From positions 9,072,501 to 9,136,500 of the forward strand of contig NC_087118.1 in the NCBI RefSeq assembly GCF_963855985.1: 64,000 nucleotides of DNA. Reading direction: 5' to 3'. The notes under the pieces were generated by a model. That model was not told where the DNA came from, made no database searches, and worked only from the letters and a program-made list of their open reading frames with translations. The DNA comes from Ostrinia nubilalis (taxonomy: Eukaryota; Arthropoda; Insecta; Lepidoptera; Crambidae). The first letter of the stretch is position 1, and the number at the start of each line of letters is the position of its first letter. The position numbers and the translations under genes are program-made. Below, piece after piece: positions 32,344 through 44,769 of this stretch.

Positions 32344-35300
32344 TTGTTTACATTATTTCGCTCACACCAGCAGAATATAGTCGTGGGAACTGCATATAGA
32401 CCACCCTGGCTAGACGTAAATATATTCCTAGACGCTATCACTGAATCGGTCACCTCCTTCTCGCACTCTGACGGCTTGATATTGGTGGGAGACTTCAACA
32501 TCAATCTCCTTGATATCAGCAGCCGTGGTTATAGAGCCTTCGCGCAATTCATTGAGAGTCTGAATTTAAGTCAAATTGTCAAAGAGCCCACCCACTTCAC
32601 AGACCATAGTGCCACTTTAATAGATGTTGTGTGCACGGATGTTCGGGTTCCAAAACTGACAGTTAGGCACTCACCAGATCGAGGTGGGCATGCCATGATA
32701 CTGGCAGAAGTCAAGATTAAAGTAAACATACCAAGACCTAGGTGGGTGACATATAGACCGTTTAAGAACATTTTGCTTGAACGGCTGAATTCGGACCTCA
32801 GTGCCATTCAGTGGAACAATTTTAGGAAAATTAATGAGGTTAACCATTTGGTACAGGCATTCACATCATGCACTATCGGATTGATGGATTTACATACCCC
32901 AATAACTACCAAAAAGTTTAAACATCCTCCCCACCCGTGGATAACGGACACTGTCAGAACAATGATGCGTATTAGGGATAATTATCACAATAAATATAAA
33001 AAACTCAAAACATCGAATTTGAAAGAATGTTACGGAAGAATGAGACGGGTAGTACTTGAGGCGATGGAAAGGGAGAAAAAATGTTACTTTGAAAAATATA
33101 TAAATAATAACATAGGTAACTCAAAGAAACTGTGGAAGAATCTCAAAAATACAGTGCTTCCAAATAATGAGAGGACTAATGAGCTGCCACCAGAGTTCAA
33201 TGAACCTAATGTTATAAATCAGCACTTTCTGCACATACCAGGCTCAAACGAAGTATCGATTTCTACATTATCTTTTTATGAGCATAATAGGTACAATGCC
33301 AAGGCTGTTTTTTCACTCCAAACTGTAACTAGCAGGGAGGTGCTGGAGGTTGTTGGGGGGCTGAGGTCGAACGCACAGGGAAACGATGGTCTGGCACTGG
33401 ATGCTTTGCTGCTCACCTTGCCGCACTCACTCGAGACATTGACAGCTATTATTAATTGCTCACTACAGCAAGGAATGTTTCCCGAGGACTGGAAGGTGGC
33501 AGCGGTGACACCATTGCCTAAGACCAACCAGCCAGCAACGGTGCAGGATCTTCGACCTGTTAGTATCCTTCCATGCCTTTCCAAGGTCTTAGAGAGAATA
33601 GTTTGCAAGCAGCTAACTACATACTTGGAGAAGTACAACATATTACCAGGTTCACAATCAGGTTTCCGCAAGGGACACAGCACGGCGACCGCTTTGGCGG
33701 ACGTTGTGGATAGCCTTCTTGCGGGTCAAGATCAGGGGATGGTGTCAGCATTAGTGCTTCTTGATTTTTCTCGGGCTTTCGACTCAATCAACATATCGTT
33801 GTTGCTGTCGAAACTCAGCTACTACGGTCTTGATCACCTCACTGTAAAATGGTTCCATAGTTATCTGAGCGGACGGAGTCAATATGTCGAGCTGAGGCTG
33901 AGCAATGGGAAAAAAGTTCGTTCACGCTCTCTGCCGGTAAGTCGCGGGGTCCCACAAGGTTCGATCTTGGGGCCAATTCTTTACATCTTGTACAGTGCTG
34001 ATATTGTAAAACATATTGCGCACTGTCGCTATCACTTGTATGCAGATGACTTGCAGCTGTACCTTTCATTCGCTCCTTCTGACCAGTACAAAGCTATGGC
34101 TATGCTAAACAAGGATTTACTTGGCATTTCGACCTGGTGCTCGGACAACTGCCTCATCTTAAATCCCAAAAAGTCCAAGCTTATGCTAATAGGGACTCCG
34201 AAAAACACTACTAAGATTGACAGCTTCACTGTCAAACTAAATGGGGAGGCGATAATGTTGGTTGAGGAAGCCAGGAACTTGGGGCTGGTGTTTGACAGCC
34301 ATCTCAGGTTTGAAAAACATGTGACTGAATGTGCAAGAAATTGTTTTTATAGGTTGAAGCTCCTGTACAGAATAAGACCTTATTTGAGTGAAGAGCTTAG
34401 GATAACTCTTTGTGAGGCTCTTGTATTGTCCAAGCTAAACTATTGTGACACAGTTTATGGGCCCTGTCTGTTAGCAAGTTCAGCGAAGTTGTTGCAGCGG
34501 GTACAAAATGCATGTGCTCGCTTCTGCTTCCATATCCCGCCACGGTCTCACGTTACGCCATTCCTCAATGCAGCCAATCAGATGAAGATGGAGGCCCGTA
34601 GAAAGTTGCACTTGGCGACAATGTTGTTCGGCGTCATTAATACAGGACGGCCGCAATATCTCTTGGACAAGCTAGTCCGTGCACCTTGTCGCAGTGAGCA
34701 TAAGAGAAGGGTGATTACTCACGTCTTCCTCACTCCGAGACATCGTACAGCAGCATTTCGAGGATCGTTTAGATTTGCAGCGTCTCGATGCTGGAACGAT
34801 TTGCCCCCACCACTGCGTGCACTGAAAGTGAGACACACTTTTAAATTACAGTTAAAGAAGCATTTATTAGGTTTACAAAATGAAATCTTCTGATTTGCAT
34901 ACCATCGGAGCACGCACGTCGTTCGTTGGGCTTTGGCGTCGTTCCGGCTTTGAGAACGCTGCTCTTCTTAGTTCCCTTTTACTTTATGCCCTCAGTCGTT
35001 CTGATGCTCTCGTTGGGTGGTTGAATGAGATCCCAATTAATGTATTTAGTTCTCCCCTACTGAACACCCTAAAAAAAAAACGTTATTGAGTAAATTGTTT
35101 AATTGGACGCGGGATTATTCGTCGAGGTTAGAAAAATCCACTCACCTACCATGTTCTCATCAATTCTCGGCACCTGGTTATGATATTTCTATTTATTTTA
35201 ATCACAATTTTATATTTTGTTTTTATAATTTTTATTCAATTTAATCACAATTTTATGATATGTTATTTTTTATTATTGCAAAAACCAATAGCTAATTTGT

Positions 35301-35722
35301 TACGTGGCTGGTGGACGTGGCAAATGTCAACTTGACAAGTGACATTATTTTTTTTTAATTGTTTTTTTTTTCTCTGTCTGTAGCATTGGTTTTTGTTTTT
35401 GACATGTGTATGTAATGATTATTAATAATATTGTTATGTTTTAATTTGGAATGATGTATTTTGTTATTATTTAATTTTAATTTTTTGAATGATTAATTTT
35501 TGGTTTTATTATTATTATTTTTTCTTCTAATTTCTTTATTTTTTTTGTATAGCGCTGCAAAAGGCACCCACTGAAAATCAGTGTCTTGGCAGTCACACTG
35601 TCAAGATATTACTGAGTGGGTGACCTTTTTTGGCAACTTAGTTATTATTTTTTTGTGCATGTCTATGTTGCCTGAATTTGTTGTTGCCAAAATAAAGTTA
35701 TTTTCTTTCTTTCTTTCTTTCT
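32344..35722 (+). mobile_element. CR1/Jockey-like LINE, 5' truncated, long intact ORF2
   Basis: An 849-aa frame (32344-34893) starts inside the apurinic endonuclease domain (LVGDFNINLL about residues 47-56; the usual SDH is replaced by GGHAM). It continues through a reverse transcriptase with LRPVSILPCLSKVLERI, SGFRKGHSTATAL, LLDFSRAFDSI, GVPQGSILGP and the catalytic YADD in HLYADDLQLYL, then the thumb (NLGLVFDSHLRFEKHV). A 3' UTR of about 830 bp ends AATAAAGTTA plus a (TTTC)n tail. ORF1 and the endonuclease N-terminus are missing, as expected from incomplete reverse transcription. An unbroken ORF of this size implies a young insertion. Confidence 0.9.
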
Positions 35723-35739
35723 TATTTTGTCAGTAAATA

Positions 35740-36165
35740 ATTTGCGTTCGTTGCGATGTTTTGTTGTTGACGTTCTGGATAATTAGATATTCAAATAGCT
35801 AAGTAATACAGTGAAATTATGGTGATGTGTGTTGAGTGGTGTTGGTGCAATAGGATTTTGTGTCTTCTTTAGTGTGATGAACGATTTATGTCCGGGAGAC
35901 CTTCCGTTCCACGATGCCTTGTATCTTAATGTTTTCGCGGGTGGGTGAATCGACACCACCATACCACCGAAGGGAGACCCGGAGATCCCGTTCTTGAAAA
36001 TAGGATTTCACTACAAGAACCTACCCGGTCACTTGAAAGCGTGGGAAGGTGAATAAGTGAGTGGATGGATGTGATAGATGTGTTGCGATTCGTTTTGTGA
36101 ATTAGAGTGAAGTGTTACCCCCTGATTACCTTGGATTGCTTGCAGAGTCAATAAAAAGAGGTAAG
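35740..36165 (+). other. Possible captured exon with 5' splice site
   Basis: This GC-richer segment inside the inverted-repeat element ends CAATAAAAAGAG|GTAAGTGAAG, a near-perfect donor, and lies in otherwise AT-rich DNA. It resembles a 5' untranslated exon picked up by the transposon. There is no long coding frame. Origin unknown. Confidence 0.3.
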
Positions 36166-36621
36166 TGAAGAATTGGTTCAAAACAAAAGTAATAATAAAA
36201 GTGGGCGGTGCCGACTCGCGTCAAAATTTGTGAATGAAATACCGTTTGACCACGTTTGACCTAGGAGGGAGTTGCGCGATCGTAGGGCTGTCCAAAAATT
36301 AAAATAATAATAATTTATTTAGTTTTGTATGGGAAAATATTTTTTATTAAATATTACGATATCCACTTTCTGACACCACTATAGTATTTATATGAGTATG
36401 TTAACATGGGCTAGTCTCGGCTCATATACCCATTTACCTAACACCCTGTTTATGCAATTAATTTATAAAACAATATAGGTAGGCAATAATTTAGAATAAT
36501 TAGAACAAGTAGAATAAGATTAGAATAGTTCAATTTAGCAAATTAAATAGATTTTAGAAAGTGTCGTTACAGTACGACCAAGGTCATGTAAGGTCGTGAC
36601 GTGTCGATGTCATTTCATAAA

Positions 36622-38732
36622 ATATCGCCCATTTGCGACGACACTGTGACATCTCAAGATATACGATTTTTTGTTTTACCGAAATTCTGAACCGCGATCT
36701 TGCGTTCTTTTATCTCCAAAAACAGGGTATTTGTTACTCCAAAAACAACAATACTATGAGAGAAAGAGACAAAATATTACGTTATAGCGCTGGCTCGTTC
36801 GGCGATCTAGTTGGCTTCGACACTGTGACAGTTCAGTTGCCACCTGCGCTTTGAGATGTGAGGTGCTCTTCGTTTTTAAGAAAAACGTGACAACTCGAGG
36901 ATACCGCGGTATTGACGACAAAGGTAAGTTTTTAAAATATTTTTATTTTATTCGACAATGTGGCACGTCATACTTATCACAATGTTCTTCTAAAACAAAA
37001 AGCAAAGTAAAAGAGAAATTATTTATATGTCACGTTATTCTTGTAAGAAAATCGAAGTATCATCGGGACATCTTAACTAGTAACGTTGTAGATGATGAAA
37101 ATTTTTCCTATATTGGAAATATGTTGTAGGTCATTTGTTGATGTTCTGTTATTGCAGAATGCATGTTATTGAAATTGAATGGTATATCTACTTGTCACGT
37201 TGTATACGCTAAACAGTAATACTAAACTCCAGATATCATTACAGATGGGGACTAGCAATGCAAAAAAGCAAAGGTTAACATTTGTGGCGATGTACTGCCT
37301 GAAGGAATTCCACAACCTAATCCGACAACATGACTAACAGCGCTATGCGAGCGCTGTGAAAGGTTCTCTTTGAGCTACAATAACGTCGGAACTAATACGA
37401 GTAGATGTAGACTGATAAACATACATTCGTTTTGAAGAATAGTTCAAATACTAGTAATACAGTGCAAATAAAACATACTTATACGACTGTCTGATTTTAC
37501 AGACACAACAATCAAAATATTTTATATTATCATACGATAGCCTTAGATTAGCTTAATCTAAGACGACAGCTAACAAAATTATCTACTAGTAGAAGTATGC
37601 TAGAATAGCAATGCGTTGGATGACCCCAGATATTTATTTATTTATTATTATGTAATTATTCAATGTTACTTAGATGTATTGGCTATGTTTTTCTTTCTGC
37701 AAAAAAGGTATTTTAATGTTTTAATATAATTACAGATCATCAGCAATTGATTGAATTTTATCGCTTATTGCCCAAATATACTTTGGCGGGCGCAACATTG
37801 TTTTGTATAATATTGCAATATAACTATTTCAGAAAAACTACGCCAATAAAATGGCTACATTATTTATAAATAGTGGTTGCTATTTTTCTCTATTAATAGG
37901 TACATTATTTAAATAATTATCTTTTATAAATTTAATTTTAAATAAGTATAAAAAATTAAAACACCCTAAAAGGTACCAACATGTCGCTTTTTTGCCATTT
38001 TATTCGCCGGGGACGGCGATTTTTGCGTTGATAATTTTAGGATTAGATTGTCATAACTATAATCTGTTATAAAATATCTATTTACTAACCTAGTAGGTAC
38101 CTACAATTTTTTCTTCTGCATACATACATACCTACTTAGTACAGTTTCTCTTACTGTGGTTTTTTTTTGTAGCAGTTTACGAGATTTTACTTTTGAGAGT
38201 TTTTTATTTATTTTGATAAGCATTAGTTTTTAGAATAAGAAAACTTAATGTGAGCTTAAATATTGTATGTATACAACTGTCTGTCTACTTAGATAATATT
38301 TTTATAAGTGCAATTTAACATAGCAAAGCGAAATATTCGCCTGTTCCAATAATTACCTCATTTTTACTGATTGTAATGTTATTAAACTAAAAAAAAAAAT
38401 TTCAACATCAACGTTTTATAAATATATTTTTTTACATCATCTTCAACGTGACAACTGAACTTACCATCTTCAAAATATTATTTTTTTACTAGAACAACGT
38501 GATAAGTTGTCTCTTTTTTTTTTCAATCGCTATAATTTCATCAATTTAGACGCAAATTTATGCCTTACTATAAATATTTAAGTTCATTAATAGTTAATCT
38601 TTAAACGTTTCATACACAATTAGGTAATCCTAACCTTCTTTTAAGAGTTATGGTCATTCAAAAGTTAAAAAGTCGTTTTCTGGAAAACCACTGTTTTTGA
38701 TATATCACAGTGTCGTCGCAAATGGACGATAT
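36622..38732. mobile_element. Inverted-repeat element, ATATCGCCCATTTGCGACGA ends
   Basis: The left end ATATCGCCCATTTGCGACGA (then CACTGTGA) recurs inverted at 38705-38732 with one mismatch. TA-rich flanks fit a mariner-like or other small-TSD element, but the superfamily is unresolved. A GC-richer stretch with a GTAAGTTTTT donor-like site at about 36925 lies near the left end. No transposase is visible. Confidence 0.6.
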
Positions 38733-38798
38733 TTAGTTTATTTATTCAATCATGTAGTAAGTTGTAAAATAATAATATTAAGAAGTTATAGAAATAGG

Positions 38799-39603
38799 AA
38801 AGGACAGTGCCAATCCATGTATGGAAGTTGGACCAAGTGCTGCCCAGAATGAAACTATAGTGCATTTTGTTCCTCAGGCCAATAGTAATTTGTAAACCGG
38901 AGCGCACTGAAATCTATCCCTGGAGTTAAGAGAAAAAAAGAGTTTTGTTTGGAATTATTTACATACAAAATATCATCGATGTATACCTACTACGCATAAG
39001 ATTTCGCGATTTTGGCATTAAATAACACTCGCTATGTTGAACTTAATCATACTGCATCCGTACACCTTACTTTAGTACGACTTCGATATTATTTATAAGC
39101 GATCAAGCGCTGTTGCAGTAGTTTGGTTAGTTGACCGAAATTAATTATTTCCAAAATGGAGCAAGAAGTTTTAGCTTACAATAACTTCAATAATCGATTG
39201 TAATACACCAATAAATTTATTTTTCGCAAGGATAGAGAACTAAAACTTTTTGCTTCATTTTGGAAATAATGATTTCTGTCAACTAACCAAACTATTGCAA
39301 CAGCGCTAGATCGCTTATAAAGAATGTCTAAGTCGCACTAAAGTAAGGTGTACGGATGCAGTATGGTTAAGTTCAACATAGCGAGTGTTATTTAATGCCA
39401 AAATCACGAAATCTTATGCGTAGTACGTATATATCGATGATATTTTGTATGTAAATATTTCGAAACAAAACTCTTTTTTTCTCTTAACTCCAGGGATAGA
39501 TTGCAGTGCGCTTCGGTTTACACATTAGTATTGGCCTGAGGAACAAAATGCACTATGGGTTGATTCTGGGCAGCACTTGGTCCAGACCCTGGCACTATCC
39601 TTT
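38799..39603. mobile_element. Near-perfect 800-bp palindrome (snap-back MITE)
   Basis: Arms of about 390 bp pair from GGACAGTGCCA at the left to TGGCACTATCC at the right with few mismatches, around a small loop near 39195-39215. There is no frame inside. The transcript would fold into a long hairpin RNA. Confidence 0.8.
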
Positions 39604-39639
39604 GTATGAAATGACACCGAGCACATGGATAGCACATTT

Positions 39640-39920
39640 CAAGAACAAAATGGCGGCTAGGCACTTACATTCAGCACAAGTATAAAATCTAGGCAGTAAA
39701 ATTACTTTTGCAACACTCACCCGGTAGCGGGGTTCACCAATACGCGATTACATATTTGTAGTTTTATAAGGTTACGTACATCGCGGGTCCGGCGGTGACG
39801 GACAGCGATACGTCCGTGCTCACTAACGCTCTGGCTCGGACTACTAGGAGACGCGGCGGGAGCATCGCGGCCGTAGGCGCGTCGCTTGCGCATACATAAA
39901 AAACAGTCCGCCCCACGGTG
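39640..39920. other. GC-rich island, no gene recognised
   Basis: This sharply GC-richer block (for example GACACGCGGCGGGAG-like words near 39850) has no continuous frame. It could be a captured promoter or exon, or part of an element. Confidence 0.3.
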
Positions 39921-39965
39921 GGCTGATATTAGAGCTTCATAGACTTAGCGTCGCTCAAAAATCAA

Positions 39966-40590
39966 GTGCCGAATTTTGAAAAAATAAATATGCCAATGTG
40001 TTTCTTTACCAAAAAGGAATATTTTATGTTATGTAACGTTTCTTGATAAAGTTATTAGTTAATAAGTTATTGACAATTTCCTTTTTTTTTGTATGGAGTT
40101 CAACATTTATTTTTATTTTATTCGTTATTCTTAAGCTTTCTTAAGAAATTGACTTTTGTATTATGTAATGCAACATATAAGCTATTTTATCACCAAGTGT
40201 CGCATTTCGGAAATCTTCGGAACATTGTCATTTTGGACTTTAAAATAAAAAAAATAAAAAAAATTAAATAACTGCCAAATTTTGTAAATATAACTACGCC
40301 AATGTGTTCCTTTGCCAAAAAGAAATATTTTATGTTATGTAACTTTTCTTGATAAAGTTATTATTTAATAAGTTATTGACAATAATTACTTTTTTTTTGT
40401 ATGGAGCTCAACATTTATTTTTATTTTATTCGTTATTCTTAAGCTTTCTTAAGAAATTGCTTTTTGTATTATGTAATGCATCATATAAGCTATATTATCA
40501 CCAAGGGACGAATCCCGGAAACCCTCGGAACATTGTCATTTTCGACTTTAAAATAAAATAAAAAAAAAACGAAAAAAAAAAATTACTGCA
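39966..40590. repeat. Two tandem copies of a roughly 300-bp unit
   Basis: Unit 1 (39966-40265) and unit 2 (40266-40590) share CCAATGTGTT, ATATTTTATGTTATGTAAC, CTTGATAAAGTTATTA and CAACATTTATTTTTATTTTA in the same order, each ending in an A-rich tract. The short frames here are repeat-derived. Confidence 0.8.
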
Positions 40591-40719
40591 ATGTTATGTA
40601 CTTTCTTCCGTACTACCCTAACGAGGTGAAGAACTAAGCACGTTTTTTTATAGTGGTGTTTCCAGGAGGCCTAATCCACTTGTAAGATTATTAAAATATG
40701 TTTTATGGAAATTAAGCCA

Positions 40720-40895
40720 GCTGGATCTGGATCAAATGAGATCCAGATCCAGAGCCCTCAATATCTAACTTTTCATTATTCATCTATCAGTTTTAACTAT
40801 TCATCCAGAGTCCTTAATATCTCACTTTTCATTATTCATTTATCAGTTTAACTATTCATGTTATCTATAATTCACTTTTCATTATTCTAACTTAA
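40720..40895. repeat. Hairpin and short tandem repeat
   Basis: CTGGATCTGGATC and GATCCAGATCCAG form a hairpin at about 40722-40753. Then comes an imperfect tandem of roughly 60 bp (CACTTTTCATTATTCATTTATCAGTTT), about two and a half copies. No gene. Confidence 0.6.
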
Positions 40896-42684
40896 TAAAA
40901 CTTTTTTCTTAAAATACAATTTTAGGTTTAGTTAAAAATGAAACAGTTTATTTCGTTAAACACATTTATTTCTCATTTTAAAGTATTAATAAAACAGTAA
41001 TTAGCTTTTTATTAATTTACACAATATTTAAAATAATACTACACTAAAATAACACTAAAAATCATATTGCTACATTTTTTTCAACACACCATTTCTTTAT
41101 ACATATTGCATTTTTTAATGCACAAACTTTCTCATGGTTAACACAGTTAAATAATTTGGGATTATCTAAACAATAAAGATTGTAAAGAGTATTTAAACTA
41201 GGAGCACCTAGACAAGTTACGTTCATAACATCATTTTGATTACATAAATTATGCACCCATTTAATATTTTCATCTCCTTTCACAAGAATATATTTACCTT
41301 TTAAATAAGGTACGATAATTCTTTGAAACTCTTCATAGTCAATATGTCCTTCATTCCACAGATAGCCTCTGTGCTTTTCGATCCAGCAAACTTGCTTTTT
41401 CTCTTCTAAATTCAATGAACTGAACGGGTATGGAGGCTTGACCAAAAATAGCTGAGTATGCTCTTGGGTAGCTATAGCAAATTCTTTTATTATAAATTCA
41501 TTTATATGTGGGAGATTAATTTATTTTATTAAAAAAAATATATCTTAATTTCAATTTAAACAAGGAGTTTACAAACGACTTGTTATTCCAACGACAAAAA
41601 GCATTTCGTGTTCTCCCCACCTTGCCTTGCCGCTTGTTTGTGTCGTATTATAAAAGCGCCTGCAGCGCGCAGAGGCGGTCAGTTGTTGGCCGACTGCGGG
41701 CCCGGACGGAGTTCGTCAGGTAAACTAATTGTATTATGTAATGCAATACCTATTTACTGTTGTTATAATTATAATATTATAATGGCTTGATACATAGAAT
41801 ATTTGGTTGAATAACAAAATGTTATTAAATATAAATATATAAATATCATTTTATATGATTTATAACTATAATAAATAATATAATTAAATACTTATATGTA
41901 TTTAAATTTTAAATACAACGTTATTTTCAAACACTCTTGCTTTTTATTTTACTTTCTCCCATATCAGAAGTGGGATCTGAACAAAATTAGGGCATCTTGC
42001 TCACATATATTCTTGTTTTCGAGTTTCAGAGACGCAGCACGATGACGAGTCAACAGCATCAGCCTGAATGATGCAGCCGAGACGCCTGAGTCACCTGACC
42101 CTGGACTTCAGCGCCACCGGCCTGCTTCCAGCACGCATGATGCTGGCCGGCCGAAGTGCTGGTTCAAGCACTAGCGATAAGGCGAGCAACCTAGCAGAGT
42201 ACGTAACTCGCAAATGAAGGCAGTTGGCATGGAGGTGACTGAATCGCATTTGGTGGAAGCCGTAATACCAGGTATGTCAGACTTTCATATTTGATCGGAC
42301 TTGTTGCGACTGACACCTAAAACCTTATACCTCAAGTATTATTATTGGTTTTTGGGCCTTCATTTGCGCCAGCTCAACCAGGTTTGATCTATTGTGGCAG
42401 CCCTTGTCTTTAGAGTTCACTGCTTAGTCTCGTTGAGTCTATCTACCTCAAGTAATACAAAGCCTGAATTCTTACGAACGTAAATAGCCAGTGTCTGATG
42501 CTGATCGTGATCATGTTATTCCTTTAAAGAAATGAAATCTGAATATAAATTGCAGCGTTGCAAAACATTGAGCTATTAACTAGAGAAACAAACCTCATTA
42601 AAATGTGTTAAAAATGTTGCTACTGAAACGCGATGACATAGCTTGGAACCACTAGAATACCTTTAGCCCACGGCTTTAAATTTA

Positions 42685-42850
42685 GTCTGCAACGGATCTT
42701 CATAAATTATAGTTTATTCTGGGTTATAAACAGTAAAACTGTAAATTTCCCCAGAATCCGTTCAGTAGTTTTTGCGTGAAAGAGAAAAAAATACTTACAT
42801 GTTAACATCCAAACATCCATACTAACTTTCGCAATTATAATATTACAATG
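42685..42850 (-). mobile_element. Helitron fragment (reverse)
   Basis: It contains the inverse of the 10147-10348 Helitron body (CCGTTCAGTAGTTTTTGCGTG and CTTTCGCAATTATAATATT). The 3' hairpin end is missing. Confidence 0.6.
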
Positions 42851-44756
42851 CAATAGAAACAATTAGGTTGAGTGGAACCACCTAACTTTGACCACCGGTG
42901 TTTTTGTATGGAGTTTCACAGATATTTTACTTTTGTCAAAGTTAATATCTTTTTATTAAAGTAACCTCCCCTTAGACATGTAATGGCGCGATGAGGTTTC
43001 CTACCCATGACAAAGTTTACCCAACTTTTTAAGTCATAAAAAAAAAGTTTAAAAAGACGTTAAACGTCAAGTGAAATAATTTTATAAATTTCTTATTGAA
43101 TGTGTATTAGAAGTTTATTCAAATAGTTAAGACATTTTCTTTGTGAATATTTTTAATTTTTCTTAGTCTTCTAGTCAATACATTTTTAAAAACGGTGAAT
43201 TGTGGTGGTTATTTTCCTCATTTGATGCTTTAACGGCGATTCAGTTATTGCACCTAATATCTCTTTTTCGATTTCTACAACATTTAAAACTAGGTTCTTA
43301 CCTAGTGGAAACACTGAAATTAATATTAAAAAAAAATTCCTCATTTTATTGTGTTTTCACTATGATATAACCACAGAAACAATAGACGTACATGTGGAAA
43401 GTAATTTCAGATATTTTTGTGATCTTGAATCGCACTCTTTCACTGCGCATTTACCCATTTTTGCTATTTTTTCGTCCCGTGTCACTAGATCCGCGTCACG
43501 AAGAGCACTGAAATGACTTGAGCTACGATTAAGGCTGTGGCCTTAAGTTCAGTGGCAACACCTCGGCGCGGTAATTAGGGAAACGGGTGCTAATGCTGGC
43601 ACCCATTAGTGATCAGCACTCCCGAGATTTTTATGCAAATATTAAGGTTCACTGACTAATAAATAAGAAAAAAAAATGCTAAATGAAGAATGTATTATTT
43701 AGTAACAACACAAAATAGTGATAACGAAATAACTGGAAATACCGCGAAAAATATCTTTTCTGTCATGGTGATGCGCTACGTCAAATTTCTCGCGAAATAT
43801 AATGAAAATTCGCTTAGACTGGATGAGTTTAAAATTCGTTTTTATTTGTTACTAGCAGCCTCGAGTTTCGATTTTATTTTTTAGGGGTTTTCCGGAAATT
43901 ATTCGAATTTTTCCACCGTAAAAACCATCCTTGGACTACAACGATAATTAAAAAAAAAAAATAATAGTAAAATTGGTTCATGCGTTGTTGAGTTATGCGA
44001 TTACCAACACATTTTGCTATTCAATTTTTATGATTTAAAATTGGTTGGTGTGTTGTTTCTTTTAGTCGATAGGTAAATTTAGTACCGTTTATAGCAAAAT
44101 CAGTTATGTTACAACAAGTAGTTGGAAATATGTTTTTAGTGGGGAACCATTGATTATTCCCGGTGTTTGTTCGAAAGCCTAGTCATTGGCACTACCAATC
44201 GTTGTACCTCTTCCCCTACTTATCTAGTGTAAAATAATGTTCATCAATGTTTCCAAAGATGTTTTTAACTGAGACATTTTCAAAGGGACTGATAATCATA
44301 TTCCTAGTACTAGTTCCACCACCGCTCAATCTACAAATGGTCAATTGAATGCTGAGTCTCAAAAAAAAAAGAGGCATACACTTGACCACTTACTTTTGTA
44401 GTTATTGTTATGACAAATTTGAAAATTGCTTTAAGCAACAAAATACGAGTAATAAACAAACTTCTGCAAAATCAGTAAACAATTTTGGTTCTCAATTATA
44501 ACTACCAATGTCCGAAAAAATTTAAGAATTGCCTTGTTCATTGTACTGTATTATACTTCAATAGGGAATATGCAAGGTTTTTGTGATTGTCACATTTCTC
44601 TAACCTTGGCATAATGCCAAATGATCAAGTACTTTTATTTTTGATATTTTTAAAATACCTTAAACATTGCTACTAGAAAGCTCGGACGTCACTTGTCACA
44701 ACATGCAACAGCCTGTAAAGTCTTAACGATTTTGAAACATCAAGTGGCAAAAATAT
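42851..44756. other. Interior of LTR element; no gene seen
   Basis: AT-rich with scattered short frames. A plus-strand frame of 64 aa at 43690 has no family resemblance. GC-richer text at 43490-43630 is unassigned. Confidence 0.5.
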
Positions 44757-44769
44757 ATTTAAAATATAT

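Larger units (their letters stand above)
30512..36448. mobile_element. Long inverted-repeat element with CAGGGTGTTAGG termini
   Basis: The first roughly 90 bp (CAGGGTGTTAGGTAAATGGG, then GAGCCGAGACCAGCCCATGT) recur inverted at the right end up to 36448. The termini share CAGGGTGTT with the fold-back element at 8461-11622, suggesting one superfamily. Cargo: RTE 3'-end scrap (about 30950-30990), a SINE, a CR1/Jockey-like LINE, and a segment resembling a captured exon at 35740-36165. No element-encoded transposase is visible. No clean target duplication was found. Confidence 0.65.
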
